A stretch of DNA of 64,000 nt, from the NCBI GenBank assembly GCA_016712505.1, contig JADJQY010000001.1:372001-436000 (forward strand), in the 5' to 3' direction. A model generated the notes under the pieces. That model had not been told where the DNA came from. It made no database searches and saw only the letters and a list, made by a program, of their open reading frames with translations. Positions within the stretch are counted from its first letter, which is position 1. Every line of letters begins with the position of its first letter. A program made the translations under genes and the position numbers. This stretch comes from Candidatus Eiseniibacteriota bacterium (GTDB taxonomy: Bacteria; Eisenbacteria; RBG-16-71-46; CAIMUX01). Shown in pieces: positions 9,946 through 18,479 of this stretch.

Positions 9946-11337
9946 CTAGAGGGACCGCAGGAATCGGACCAACGCGTCGCGATCCGCTTTGGGCAACCGC
10001 TTTACCCGCTGGGCGGACGAGTCTGCCTCCCCGCCGTGCCACAGGATCGCCTCCATGTGGCCGCGGGCGCGACCGTCGTGCAGCAACTCGAGATGGCCGT
10101 TCACCGTCTCGAGCAGTCCGATCCCCCACAAGGGCGGGGTCCTCCACTCGCGTCCATCTGCCTCGAAGTCGGGGCGGTTGTCGGCCAGGTCGCTCCCCAT
10201 GTCATGGAGCAGCAGATCGGTGTAGGGACGGATCGTCTGTCCAGAGAGTCCGGGAATCTCCGGGTGTTCTGCAGTTTGAAGTTCCCGAACGTGGCAGTGC
10301 GCGCACCCGACCTGATCAAAGAGCGTGCTTCCTCGCTGCACCATCGGGTCGTTGAGACCGCGACGCGCCGGAACGCCGAGCGACTGCACGTAGAAGGTCG
10401 CCTCGTCCACAGTTTGGGCCTCGATCTCCGGATCATCGGACAGGGAGTCGGCGTACTCCTGCTGCCCCGCGGTCGCTTCCTCCGGGAAGATTGGCGAGGT
10501 CACCCCCATGTCCTCCTGGAATGCGTGAGCCGTCTGCTGACGGAGCGTCGGTTCATTCGCTTTCCAGCCGAACCGCCCGATTGCAGTGCCACCCCGATCA
10601 CGACTCCACACCCAGTTCACTCGACCCGAGATACCGTCGACCTCCGGGCGCCCCGCGAACTCGAGCAGGGTCTGATCCGAGATCGCTTCAAGTAGCCCCA
10701 GCCCGAAAACCGGAGGGGCGACGCGAGGGGAAATCATGAAACTGGTTGGTAGGGCTCGCCCGGTTGTCTCGATTTCGTAGACCGGGTTGCGCAGCGAGTA
10801 GGCCTCTCCGTCCGGGAGGTGACCGGGTCGCTCCTCGTAGCTCACCTGGAGGACAACCTCCGGCCGCATCCCGACGATCGCCTGCTCCTGGAGTTGCCCT
10901 CCAAAGCCCGGAGCCGGGAGCGGTGCCCCGGTCCTCGCATCCCTCCCCGGAACACTGATCCTCACCAGTCTGGAGTTCCGAGCTCGCCCGTTTCGCGCGT
11001 GGCACGACTCACAGGATGGTTCGTTGTATGCCGGTCCCAGACCGCTGTTCACCGCTGCCGGAGCAGTCACATAGACCGCCTCGAACGCCACATCTCCGGT
11101 GAGATGACGGGCGAGTTGCTGTGCATCGAGATTCGCCGCCGGTAGCGTATAGGCCAGGCTCGTCTCGCTAAACACCGTGGTCGATCCACCAGACAGGGCG
11201 AGCGGGTCGACCTCTGGTCCTGGGTTGGTCGTCGAATCCTCGCCGCAACCCGCCACAGAACCGATCAACAGGGTCAGACCAATCGCTCCGATCGTGCGGC
11301 TGATTCCCGATCGCCTCGAGATTCTCCGGAGCCTCAT
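9946..11337 (-). CDS. Di-haem oxidoreductase family c-type cytochrome lipoprotein
   Basis: The 463-residue protein has a lipobox (VAGC, Cys about 31) and two CXXCH haem-binding motifs, CESCH (about 109-113) and CAHCH (about 345-349), with the long, mainly peroxidase-like spacing of the DUF1111/DHOR family. Motifs such as PPVFGLGLLEAI and WRTPPLWGIGL are characteristic. Its start overlaps the imelysin gene stop by four bases (ATGA), so the two are coupled. DHOR proteins are commonly encoded with imelysin-like iron-regulated proteins. The role is probably periplasmic electron transfer linked to metal uptake; that role is inference. Confidence 0.9.
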   Translation of the reverse strand: MRLRRISRRSGISRTIGAIGLTLLIGSVAGCGEDSTTNPGPEVDPLALSGGSTTVFSETSLAYTLPAANLDAQQLARHLTGDVAFEAVYVTAPAAVNSGLGPAYNEPSCESCHARNGRARNSRLVRISVPGRDARTGAPLPAPGFGGQLQEQAIVGMRPEVVLQVSYEERPGHLPDGEAYSLRNPVYEIETTGRALPTSFMISPRVAPPVFGLGLLEAISDQTLLEFAGRPEVDGISGRVNWVWSRDRGGTAIGRFGWKANEPTLRQQTAHAFQEDMGVTSPIFPEEATAGQQEYADSLSDDPEIEAQTVDEATFYVQSLGVPARRGLNDPMVQRGSTLFDQVGCAHCHVRELQTAEHPEIPGLSGQTIRPYTDLLLHDMGSDLADNRPDFEADGREWRTPPLWGIGLLETVNGHLELLHDGRARGHMEAILWHGGEADSSAQRVKRLPKADRDALVRFLRSL

Positions 11338-12434
11338 TGAATGAGCTCCCCGTTTAGCGCGCGCACCTCACCATCCAAGGTGTCGAGCAGCGCCCGGACG
11401 GCCGACTGGGCGGCGATGATCGCGTCGGGTGCCTCGAAGATGGCGGAGGTGAAGGGTGGGGGAATCGCGCCGATGGCATCGACCGCTGCCTGAATCTCCA
11501 GCTGCACTCTGGTGTCCAGCGCGGGGTCGACCCAACGGACAAAGCTGTCGTAGCCCACGCCGAGTACGCCGTCGCGGTCGCCCAGGTAGAGATGCTGGAT
11601 GCTGCGGATGTTGTCCTGGAAGTCGAGAATCGAGTTCCGGCTGAATCGCGACTCCTCCAACGTTACGTCCTGAGCGGAGAAGGGGTCGGCGATCTTTCCA
11701 TTCGCGACCTCATCCGCAATCGCGACCATCCCCTCCAGTAGTTCCTGCATGGAAGAGAGCTGGCTGCCGTAGCGCGGATTCTGGGGACCGGTTTCGATCA
11801 AGAGCCGCCCGAAGTCATCCCCGGATGGATCCCACGCTGCGGCTAGCTCGCCGGTCTTGCGTTCCAGATTCGCAGCACAGGCGACCAGGTAGGCAAGCTC
11901 CCGCTCGGTGAGATCATCCACGGTCTTCGCTCCGTCGGAGCCGAAGAGCAGGTACTCTATGGTGTGGAACCCCTTGAGCTCGTCGGAGAGCTGGTCGACC
12001 ACCGGTTCGGTGAGCGGCGTGTCGCTCTCGAGCACGGCGTCCAAGTCGACGTCGTTCACCGGCCAGCTGTCGATGGCCGGATCAATGCCATGGTCGGAAA
12101 CCGGTCCGAAGAGGAACCCCTCCGATTGCTCCCAGGGACGCCGCGCAGCGCGCCAGGCGGCCTGCGTGAGATCGAGCGCCGCTTCGCTTCGTGAAGCGGC
12201 GAGATCCTCCGTCGCGTCGTGCAATGTCCGCGCGGCCTGCGCGAGGTCTGAGTAGGTGCTCCAGATCACCCCGCGGGTCGCCCGTTCGAGAATTGGCCTT
12301 GCATCATAGATCGCACCCGGGGGTTGCTCGCCGTCGTCACTGCTGCACGCGGAGAGCATGGCTAGAGCAAGCGCCGAGAGGATGGCTCCAATGCGGGCAC
12401 CCGAGTTGCGGGTGGTCGACGTTCCTTCGATCAT
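11334..12434 (-). CDS. Imelysin-family iron-regulated lipoprotein
   Basis: This 366-residue lipoprotein (lipobox LSAC, Cys about 30) has the imelysin GxHxxE signature (GFHTIEYLLFG, about 155-165) and NPRYGSQ further on. The family (IrpA/ICMP-like) is periplasmic or surface-attached, is expressed under iron limitation in several bacteria and has a fold related to helical metal-binding proteins. It is not a peptidase despite the old name. It sits between the porin gene (22-base gap) and the DHOR gene (four-base overlap), giving a three-gene transcription unit. Confidence 0.9.
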   Translation of the reverse strand: MIEGTSTTRNSGARIGAILSALALAMLSACSSDDGEQPPGAIYDARPILERATRGVIWSTYSDLAQAARTLHDATEDLAASRSEAALDLTQAAWRAARRPWEQSEGFLFGPVSDHGIDPAIDSWPVNDVDLDAVLESDTPLTEPVVDQLSDELKGFHTIEYLLFGSDGAKTVDDLTERELAYLVACAANLERKTGELAAAWDPSGDDFGRLLIETGPQNPRYGSQLSSMQELLEGMVAIADEVANGKIADPFSAQDVTLEESRFSRNSILDFQDNIRSIQHLYLGDRDGVLGVGYDSFVRWVDPALDTRVQLEIQAAVDAIGAIPPPFTSAIFEAPDAIIAAQSAVRALLDTLDGEVRALNGELIQ

Positions 12435-12456
12435 GTTCGTGTCCTCCTGTGTCGGG

Positions 12457-13692
12457 CTAGAACTCCACCCCGAAGCCGGTGGAGATGGTCGTTTCCCGGT
12501 TGCGTTCCTTGATGCCGAGCTCGCGCCTCGAGTACTCGGCCTTCAGCGTTGTGCGGGCCAGGGCGCGCCAGTTGATGCCTGTTGTCCAGGAGGTGCGATC
12601 CCAGCGGGGCACATCGATCACCAGTCCCTCGACGGCCTGCATTGAGTCGTACGACTCGTGGCGCAGGAAGAGATCGAGAGGGTGGCTCGGAGACGGTACG
12701 ATCCCCGAGAGGTGCAGGCCTACCTCCCCGACGATCGCGCGTGCCTCGGCTCCGACTGGTGTGCGCTTGACGTTGAGGTTGTTCGACAGGTTGCGGTTCG
12801 CGCGCGTCACTTGGTCGCTGTTACTCAGATCCCCGCTGAGGTACATGGCGCGGGCAGTGACTGGACCGGTGGAGAGCTCTGCATGGAGCTCCTTGATCGT
12901 TACGATGGCGTCATGTTCGAGATCCAGCTTCGGGCGATTGGCTGCGCTGTCACCACGGTAGAGTGACCCCGAGACGGTCAAATCCGACCGAGGGTGCAGG
13001 TGTACGGCCAGGCAGAGCGCGAGTGCGTCGGCGTTGACCTGCTCAAAACGGGTCTGGTACCCAGAGGCAACCCAACGGGCAGAACTGAACCCGGAGGAGT
13101 CCAGGCCGTTCACGACTGCGGCGGACACCCTCGCCAAGGTGCCGCGTTGCAGCTCGACCTGGAGTCCGTTCTCGTACCAGTTGACCGGGATGACCGCGGC
13201 CTCCGCCTGGCTCCTGGTGGTCGTGAAGTACTCCGATGGCTCGTCGTGAGTGGCGGCGAGCCCAACCGGGAGTTTGAACCGCCCGATCTTGAGGGTCGCC
13301 CAGTCCGAGGGAGCGTATCGCAGATGCAGCTGCTCGAGGACGACCTCGCCGCCCTTCTCCACCTCGGTCTCGAACTCGCCGAACTCCTCGAACCGGTCGA
13401 ACTCCATGGTGGCGCCGGTTCCGCCGTGCTCGAACTCGATCTCTGCCTCGAGCTCGATTCCGTCGTCCAATGACCAGCTCGGGTACAGAGTGAGACGCTC
13501 GAGGTCGATCGCGTTCCGGCGCTCAGGGTCGGTATCCCAGTCAAAGGCGAAGTAGTTGGCCGTCGCGTACCCGTGCAATCGGAACGCGGCGTCCTGGCCA
13601 TCGGTGTCGTCGGCCCATGCCAGGGCCGCGTGAAGAAGGAGCAGCGCCGATGTAGTCACCCGCCAGGTTCGTTGTTTCGCGTCCGGCGTCAT
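12457..13692 (-). CDS. Phosphate-selective-porin-like outer-membrane beta-barrel
   Basis: The protein has 411 residues, with a signal peptide ending ALAWA followed by a short acidic stretch, alternating beta strands and a C-terminal Phe (GFGVEF), as expected of a 16- or 18-strand barrel. Segments such as LEAEIEFEHGG, LKIGRFKLPVGL and the FxLPVGxxAxHDEPSEYF-type region resemble the OprO/OprP porin family and related TIGR/DUF barrels. It heads the imelysin-DHOR operon behind a palindromic site. In this setting it is more likely a metal or metal-complex channel than a phosphate channel; the substrate is unproven. Confidence 0.78.
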   Translation of the reverse strand: MTPDAKQRTWRVTTSALLLLHAALAWADDTDGQDAAFRLHGYATANYFAFDWDTDPERRNAIDLERLTLYPSWSLDDGIELEAEIEFEHGGTGATMEFDRFEEFGEFETEVEKGGEVVLEQLHLRYAPSDWATLKIGRFKLPVGLAATHDEPSEYFTTTRSQAEAAVIPVNWYENGLQVELQRGTLARVSAAVVNGLDSSGFSSARWVASGYQTRFEQVNADALALCLAVHLHPRSDLTVSGSLYRGDSAANRPKLDLEHDAIVTIKELHAELSTGPVTARAMYLSGDLSNSDQVTRANRNLSNNLNVKRTPVGAEARAIVGEVGLHLSGIVPSPSHPLDLFLRHESYDSMQAVEGLVIDVPRWDRTSWTTGINWRALARTTLKAEYSRRELGIKERNRETTISTGFGVEF

Positions 13693-13706
13693 GTGTATCC
13701 TTTCGC

Positions 13707-13735
13707 GCTATATTGATATTGAGACCGTATATCAA
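13707..13735 (-). promoter_or_regulatory. Candidate promoter with overlapping palindromic operator for the porin-imelysin-DHOR operon
   Basis: A perfect inverted repeat TTGATAT/ATATCAA (13713-13719 and 13729-13735, nine-base spacer) stands out in an AT-rich patch. On the minus strand TTGATA (13735-13730) and TATAGC (13712-13707) are 17 bases apart and could be -35 and -10 elements, so a bound repressor would block the promoter. Caution: the -10 lies only 14 bases from the ATG, so the leader would be extremely short. The site does not match the Fur consensus closely. Confidence 0.5.
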
Positions 13736-13830
13736 CAAAGATGCAGAGTAAACGCGGCCCGGCGGTCCGCGCAAGATGATTTTCGGGGGGGAGATCCGGG
13801 CGAGACCCCGCCCGCTGGCACCGGCCGTCC

Positions 13831-13862
13831 AACGAAAAGGGCGGGGCAAACGCCCCGCCCTT
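13831..13862 (-). terminator. Rho-independent terminator of ilvE
   Basis: A perfect 11-pair stem AAGGGCGGGGC/GCCCCGCCCTT (13837-13847 and 13852-13862) closes a four-base loop. Read on the minus strand it is followed by TTCGTT, with the last stem bases adding to the T run. It lies 34 bases after the ilvE stop. Confidence 0.75.
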
Positions 13863-13896
13863 CGAGTCTTCGGCTGAAGATCGGCGCCCGTCGCGC

Positions 13897-14967
13897 CTAG
13901 ATGTGACGCATCCAGCCCCAGCGATCGACCTGCCGGCCAAACTGAATGTCGGTCAGAGTTTTGTAGTACTCCTTGGCCACCGGGCCCACCTGGCCACCCT
14001 GGATCGAGTACTCGGCTCCTTCCCAATGGAGGGCGCCGACCGGCGTAATCACGGCGGCGGTGCCGATGCCGAACGCCTCGGTCACGCGCCCGGTCCGAAT
14101 CCCGTCGATCAGTTCGTCGATCGCGAGGCGCTGCTCCAGACCGCCGTCCCCGCGTTCCCGGGCCAGGGTGAGTACTGCATCCCGCGTGATGCCGGGTAGG
14201 ATCGAGCCGAGCAGCGGAGAAGTGACGATCTTTCCCTCGATCACGAAGGCGATGTTCATGGCGCCGATCTCTTCGACGTAGCGATGTTCGTGGGCATCGA
14301 GCCATAGCACCTGCTCGTAGCCCTTCTCTTTCGCGATCGACTGCGCAAAGAGCGACCCAGCGTAGTTGCCGCCGGTCTTGGCCGCCCCGGTCCCGCCGTC
14401 AGCGGCGCGGACATACTTGCCCTCGACCCACACGCGGATCGGTGAGAACCCGTTCGGGAAATACGGCCCGACCGGCGAAAGAATCACATAGTAGAGATAC
14501 TCGTTCGCCGCGCGCACACCGAGCGTCGGCTCGATCCCGATCAGCGTCGGGCGGATGTACAGAGTGGACGGATCTTCCGGAACCCAATCGGCACACTGCC
14601 GCACCAGAGCCAACACCGCATCTAGCTGCACATCGGAAGGAATCTCCGGCATGCACATACGGGTGGCGGAACGGTTCAGACGGACCGCATTCTGGTCCGG
14701 CCGAAACAGCGCAATGCGGCCGTCGGCCCAGCGGTAGGCCTTGTGGCCTTCAAAAATTTCCTGGCCGTAGTGCAGCACCTTTGCCGCGGGATCGAGCTGC
14801 AAGGGGCCGTAGGGAACGATCTCGGCCTCGTGCCAGCCGAGCTCCTCGGTCCATCGCATGCGAAACATCTTGTCCGCGAAGTACTTTCCGAAACCGAGCA
14901 GCGCGGGTAGTTTGCGCGGAGCGGTATCGACGGGCTTCTCGGGAGCGGTCCGAACGCCGATTTCCAT
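13897..14967 (-). CDS. ilvE: Branched-chain amino-acid aminotransferase
   Basis: This 356-residue class IV PLP-dependent aminotransferase interconverts leucine, isoleucine and valine with their 2-oxo acids, using glutamate/2-oxoglutarate. GGTGAAKTGGNYAG carries the PLP lysine (about Lys197). HYGQEIFEGHKAYR, the IRPTLIG stretch, VEEIGAMNIAFV and PGITRDAVL are typical of the longer, eukaryotic-type BCAT group rather than the short E. coli type. The ATG at 14967 follows AAAGGG. It is a single-gene unit closed by the hairpin at 13831-13862. The first 25 residues or so look like a variable N-terminal extension. Confidence 0.95.
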   Translation of the reverse strand: MEIGVRTAPEKPVDTAPRKLPALLGFGKYFADKMFRMRWTEELGWHEAEIVPYGPLQLDPAAKVLHYGQEIFEGHKAYRWADGRIALFRPDQNAVRLNRSATRMCMPEIPSDVQLDAVLALVRQCADWVPEDPSTLYIRPTLIGIEPTLGVRAANEYLYYVILSPVGPYFPNGFSPIRVWVEGKYVRAADGGTGAAKTGGNYAGSLFAQSIAKEKGYEQVLWLDAHEHRYVEEIGAMNIAFVIEGKIVTSPLLGSILPGITRDAVLTLARERGDGGLEQRLAIDELIDGIRTGRVTEAFGIGTAAVITPVGALHWEGAEYSIQGGQVGPVAKEYYKTLTDIQFGRQVDRWGWMRHI

Positions 14968-15238
14968 AGGAGAACCCTTTCTAGTTCAGAGCGCCGGAGC
15001 GATGATCCGGTTGCCCAAACGCGTGGCGGGGGGCCCCGAAACGTGGCCCGTGATCATCATGCCCTGCGGGGGCGGCGGATTCAAGGCTTCGCTCGACCGA
15101 ACCCCAGTTGAGGGCGGCATTTGCGGCGTAGCCCCCATGGTGGCCGGCTTGCGCCATCGCCGCGCGTGGCCGCGCCGCGCCGGGGAGGGCGCCCGCGGGT
15201 GGTGTCGCCCGAGCACCGGCGAGAATTCGGGAGACCAA

Positions 15239-16150
15239 TTGGCCTACATCAGCAAGCGACTCGTTCTCGACAGCGCGCTTCCCCAGAGGCTCGACCACGT
15301 CGTGCAGGAGCTGACGCAACTCTCGCGGCGAGAGATCAAGGGCCTGCTTGATCACGAAACCGTCTCCCTGAACGGCGAGGCCTGCACGCAAGGGCAGGTG
15401 CGTGTTGCCCCGGGGGACACGGTGGAGGTGACCTACGATCCGCATACCCGGTACCACGAGCGGCCGCGATCCGCGGAACGGGGAGCCAATTTCCGCCGAG
15501 TGTTCGAGGACGAAGCACTGATCGTGGTGGATAAGGCAGCGATGGTCCTGACGCAGCCGACGGAACGGCACGAGTCGAACACCCTGGTCGATCTGGTGGG
15601 TCGCTACCTCGCCCGTAGTGGCGGGCGACACCGGCCCCTCCTGGTGCATCGACTCGACCGCGAAACATCCGGCTTGCTGGTCTTGGCGAAAAGCCCGCGG
15701 GCGGCGGAAGGACTCGAGCGCCAGTTCCGCGCGCATACTGCCGAGCGCGAGTACCTCGCGATCCTGGCGGGAAACATGGAGCGAGGGGAGGGCACGATCG
15801 AGTCGATGCTTGCGACGAATCTGGCGCTGACGCGATTCTCGACCGAGGACGAGAGTCTGGGAGAGCGTGCCGTCACCCACTTCAAGGTACGTGGACGGAA
15901 GCACGGAGCGACCACGGTGCGAGTGCGGCTCGAGACGGGAAGGCGAAACCAGATTCGGGTTCACTTCGCCGAAGCGGGCCATCCGGTGCTGGGAGATCGA
16001 CGCTATCGCCCTGAGATCGCGCGCCATTCGCTTTGGTCCCACGCGCGTCTCGCGCTCCATGCCGCGGTTCTGGGGTTGGCGCACCCTTTGACCGGGCAAC
16101 CGCTGCGGTGGGAAGCTGCGGCACCTGCGGCCTTCCGGCCCTTCTTGTAG
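15239..16150 (+). CDS. RluA-family pseudouridine synthase
   Basis: The enzyme converts uridine to pseudouridine in rRNA or tRNA. An S4-like RNA-binding segment (about 10-65, LPQRLDHVVQELTQLSRREI) precedes the catalytic domain with HRLDRETSGLLVLAK, whose Asp is the nucleophile, and ends with the family's RLALHAAVLGLAHP motif. I chose the TTG at 15239 because CGGGAGA sits at the right distance and homology begins there. The open frame extends upstream across the ilvE promoter region, but that part looks non-coding. Its specificity (RluC, RluD or other) cannot be told. Confidence 0.9.
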   Translation: MAYISKRLVLDSALPQRLDHVVQELTQLSRREIKGLLDHETVSLNGEACTQGQVRVAPGDTVEVTYDPHTRYHERPRSAERGANFRRVFEDEALIVVDKAAMVLTQPTERHESNTLVDLVGRYLARSGGRHRPLLVHRLDRETSGLLVLAKSPRAAEGLERQFRAHTAEREYLAILAGNMERGEGTIESMLATNLALTRFSTEDESLGERAVTHFKVRGRKHGATTVRVRLETGRRNQIRVHFAEAGHPVLGDRRYRPEIARHSLWSHARLALHAAVLGLAHPLTGQPLRWEAAAPAAFRPFL

Positions 16151-16163
16151 GGTTGGGCGCGAC

Positions 16164-16853
16164 CTAGGCCGCGCGACCGGAAGCCCCGGTGGCACCTACC
16201 GGACCCAGTTCGGGGACGGTGTCCCCCACGTCAGACAGAAAGAGCAAGGCGTCATTTCGATCGAACTCCGTCAGGAGGTCGCCCGACTCGTGCAGCGCGA
16301 TCAGCGCATCGACGACTGCAGGATCGAAGCGCGTACCCGCCTCGCGCCGCAGCTCCGAGTAGGCCTGCTCCGGCTCGAGGCCGGCACGGTAGGGGCGATC
16401 CGAGGTCATGGCATCGAGCGCCGAGACGGCGGCCAGGATCCGGCTACCGAGCGGAATTCCTTCTCCGCGCAGACCGGCGGGAAATCCCTCACCGTTCCAT
16501 CGTTCGTTGAGGGCGCCGATGAGGAACGATGCCCCGCGAAGGAACGGAAGATCGGCCAGGAGCCGAGCGCTGATCGAGGCGTGGGTGACCATCCGGCTCC
16601 GTTCGTCGGAGTTTAGCGGCCCCGCCTTCCGTGAGGTCTCGTGCAGGACGAGTCGCTTCCCCAGATCCTGGAGGAGCGCCGCGAGCTCCAGGTCCATCAG
16701 CTCCGGCTCGGACAGCGCGAAGTGGCGGCCAACGCGTCGTGCGTACTTGGAGCAGTGGTAGGCGCGACCGTGGGTGAACGGATCGCCGGCGTCCATTGCC
16801 GAGGTCAGTAGCTGGACGAAACGAAGCAAGGACTGATCAGTGACTTCCGGCAC
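16164..16853 (-). CDS. Degenerate HD-GYP domain protein
   Basis: This protein of about 229 residues starts at a GTG behind a strong AAAGGAGG; the frame reaches 16898 but that longer start has no ribosome-binding site. The whole chain is an HD-GYP fold (cyclic-di-GMP phosphodiesterase family) with recognisable surroundings of each motif: AALLQDLGKR replaces the HD of AALLHDIGK, LNERWNGEGFPAGL replaces HHE.WDG.GYP.GL, while ALDAMTSDRPYR is intact. Losing the HD histidine and the paired histidines should abolish the metal centre, so it is probably a binding or regulatory protein. It is transcribed away from a second degenerate HD-GYP protein gene. Confidence 0.85.
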   Translation of the reverse strand: MPEVTDQSLLRFVQLLTSAMDAGDPFTHGRAYHCSKYARRVGRHFALSEPELMDLELAALLQDLGKRLVLHETSRKAGPLNSDERSRMVTHASISARLLADLPFLRGASFLIGALNERWNGEGFPAGLRGEGIPLGSRILAAVSALDAMTSDRPYRAGLEPEQAYSELRREAGTRFDPAVVDALIALHESGDLLTEFDRNDALLFLSDVGDTVPELGPVGATGASGRAA

Positions 16854-16922
16854 AAGTAGATCCTCCTTTGTAGGTTTCGGCCGCCGCCCGGAGATCATTG
16901 ACGCTAATGCACGTCAAGTTAC

Positions 16923-18425
16923 GTGGACGCCCTTCCGACCACTTCTGTATCCCCTGAATACCTGCGAAGGCGATCCAAGATTGGACTTTCAATGCTGCGA
17001 CTGACGGTGAGTCAACCGGGGCGGGAAGCCCGCCAGGTCACATTCCACGGGGAACCGGGCACGGTGGGTGGTTCCACCGAAAACCAGTTGGTGCTCGACG
17101 ATGAGGCGGTGTCGGGGCGGCACGGACGGTTCGAACGTCGCGGTCGCCACCTGGTCTACTGCGACGTTGGCAGCACGAATGGGTCGATCGTTCACCGGGC
17201 CGGAAAGGCGCTCGCGCTGACCGGGCGACAGGTCCGGGGCCAGATCCTGGCCGTGGGCGATTGGGTCAAGATGGGCTCCGTCACCGTGCAGGTGGAGTCA
17301 AATGACCCACTCCTTTGTGCAGCCGACCCGCAGGTGGTCGAATCGCGGTCGCTGGATGCGCTGGCGGTCGACGATGGCCACAGTCTTCGCAGCATCGATC
17401 TCCGCCAGACCGAGAGGATCCTCGCCCTGATCGGCGACGCGAAAGCGGCTCTCGGGTCGTTCGATCGCCTCACTCAGACCATCAGGGATCACCTGGTGCG
17501 CTTCTTTCCCCAGGCGACCCACGTCTCGATCGTGGTTCGAGATCCCGTGACAGGGAGCCTCCGCGTGGTCTATCACGACGGAAAAGGGGGAGAAGGAAGC
17601 GGTTTCCGCATCAGCCACACGATGGTCAATCGCGTCATGCGGGACCAGGTCGGGGTGCTACTGGCCGAAGGCGGAAAGCAGATGCACGGCGCGCAGAGCA
17701 TCGTATCCGCGGGAATCGAGACTGCCATCTGCGCCCCTCTCCGGAACGTGAACGGTACGTTCGGAGCACTGCAGCTCGATGTGCGTGGGACCCGAGGGGC
17801 CGTCTTCAGCGGGGCCGAGCTGTCGCTCTTGCTTACCCTCTCCGACTTCATTGCGCTCTTGCTCGACGACGCGCGACAGCACGAAAACTCCGCGCGGGGC
17901 TTTCTCGTGGCGCTCGATCGCCTCTTGCGGGAACGAGCTGCGGCCGAGCCGGCGCAGGTTGCGACCGCCCGTCGTGCGGCATCGTTGAGTACCGCCATCG
18001 CCCGGACCTTGCGCCTCTCGGTGCAGGAACAGGATCTCGTCCACTCCGCTGCGCTGCTGCTCGCCTGGCCGGCCCCGGAACGTCCGTCGCTGGTCTTGCC
18101 GGACGCCTTCGCCGAGGCGCCCTTCATCGCGATCTGTCGCGATGAGTCGGTGGACGGAAGCGGCCCGTTAGGCCTCACCCTGGAGCAGCTGCCGATCGGC
18201 GGGAGGATTCTCTCCCTCGTCTGGGGACTGCTCGAGGCGATCGCGGAGCGGGAGCACTCGCTCCCTTCCGGCGAGGACCGAGCGATCGATCTGGCCGGCG
18301 TGCTGACGGAACTCGTGCAGGGGAGGGACCAGAGGTGGGACGGAGCATGCCTCGACGCCCTCTCCGCTCTCACTCAGGACCTCGATCGACTGATCGACCG
18401 CACGCGCTACGAACTGGCAGCCTAG
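16923..18425 (+). CDS. FHA-GAF protein with a degenerate HD-GYP-like C-terminus
   Basis: The protein has up to 500 residues (GTG at 16923; the ATG at 16992 is an alternative and neither has a good ribosome-binding site). An FHA domain (about 25-125) has the phosphothreonine-binding features GGSTENQLVLDD, VSGRHGRF and STNGS. A GAF domain (about 170-310) follows. The C-terminal 190 residues keep the helical pattern of HD-GYP domains, including LPIGGRILSLVWGLLEAI, but have lost all metal ligands. It probably reads out phosphorylation by local Ser/Thr kinases and a small-molecule signal. Its neighbour across the 69-base divergent gap is also a degenerate HD-GYP protein. Confidence 0.82.
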   Translation: MDALPTTSVSPEYLRRRSKIGLSMLRLTVSQPGREARQVTFHGEPGTVGGSTENQLVLDDEAVSGRHGRFERRGRHLVYCDVGSTNGSIVHRAGKALALTGRQVRGQILAVGDWVKMGSVTVQVESNDPLLCAADPQVVESRSLDALAVDDGHSLRSIDLRQTERILALIGDAKAALGSFDRLTQTIRDHLVRFFPQATHVSIVVRDPVTGSLRVVYHDGKGGEGSGFRISHTMVNRVMRDQVGVLLAEGGKQMHGAQSIVSAGIETAICAPLRNVNGTFGALQLDVRGTRGAVFSGAELSLLLTLSDFIALLLDDARQHENSARGFLVALDRLLRERAAAEPAQVATARRAASLSTAIARTLRLSVQEQDLVHSAALLLAWPAPERPSLVLPDAFAEAPFIAICRDESVDGSGPLGLTLEQLPIGGRILSLVWGLLEAIAEREHSLPSGEDRAIDLAGVLTELVQGRDQRWDGACLDALSALTQDLDRLIDRTRYELAA

Positions 18426-18479
18426 CAACATGCCAGGAGTGCTCGCGAGAAGACCTACGGGAGCCGATCTCGAGACCCT

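Noticed and set aside
14981..16195. Long minus-strand open frame opposite the pseudouridine synthase gene
   Set aside because: High-GC antisense shadow: the plus strand has clear RluA motifs, and the minus frame has no domain or ribosome-binding site.
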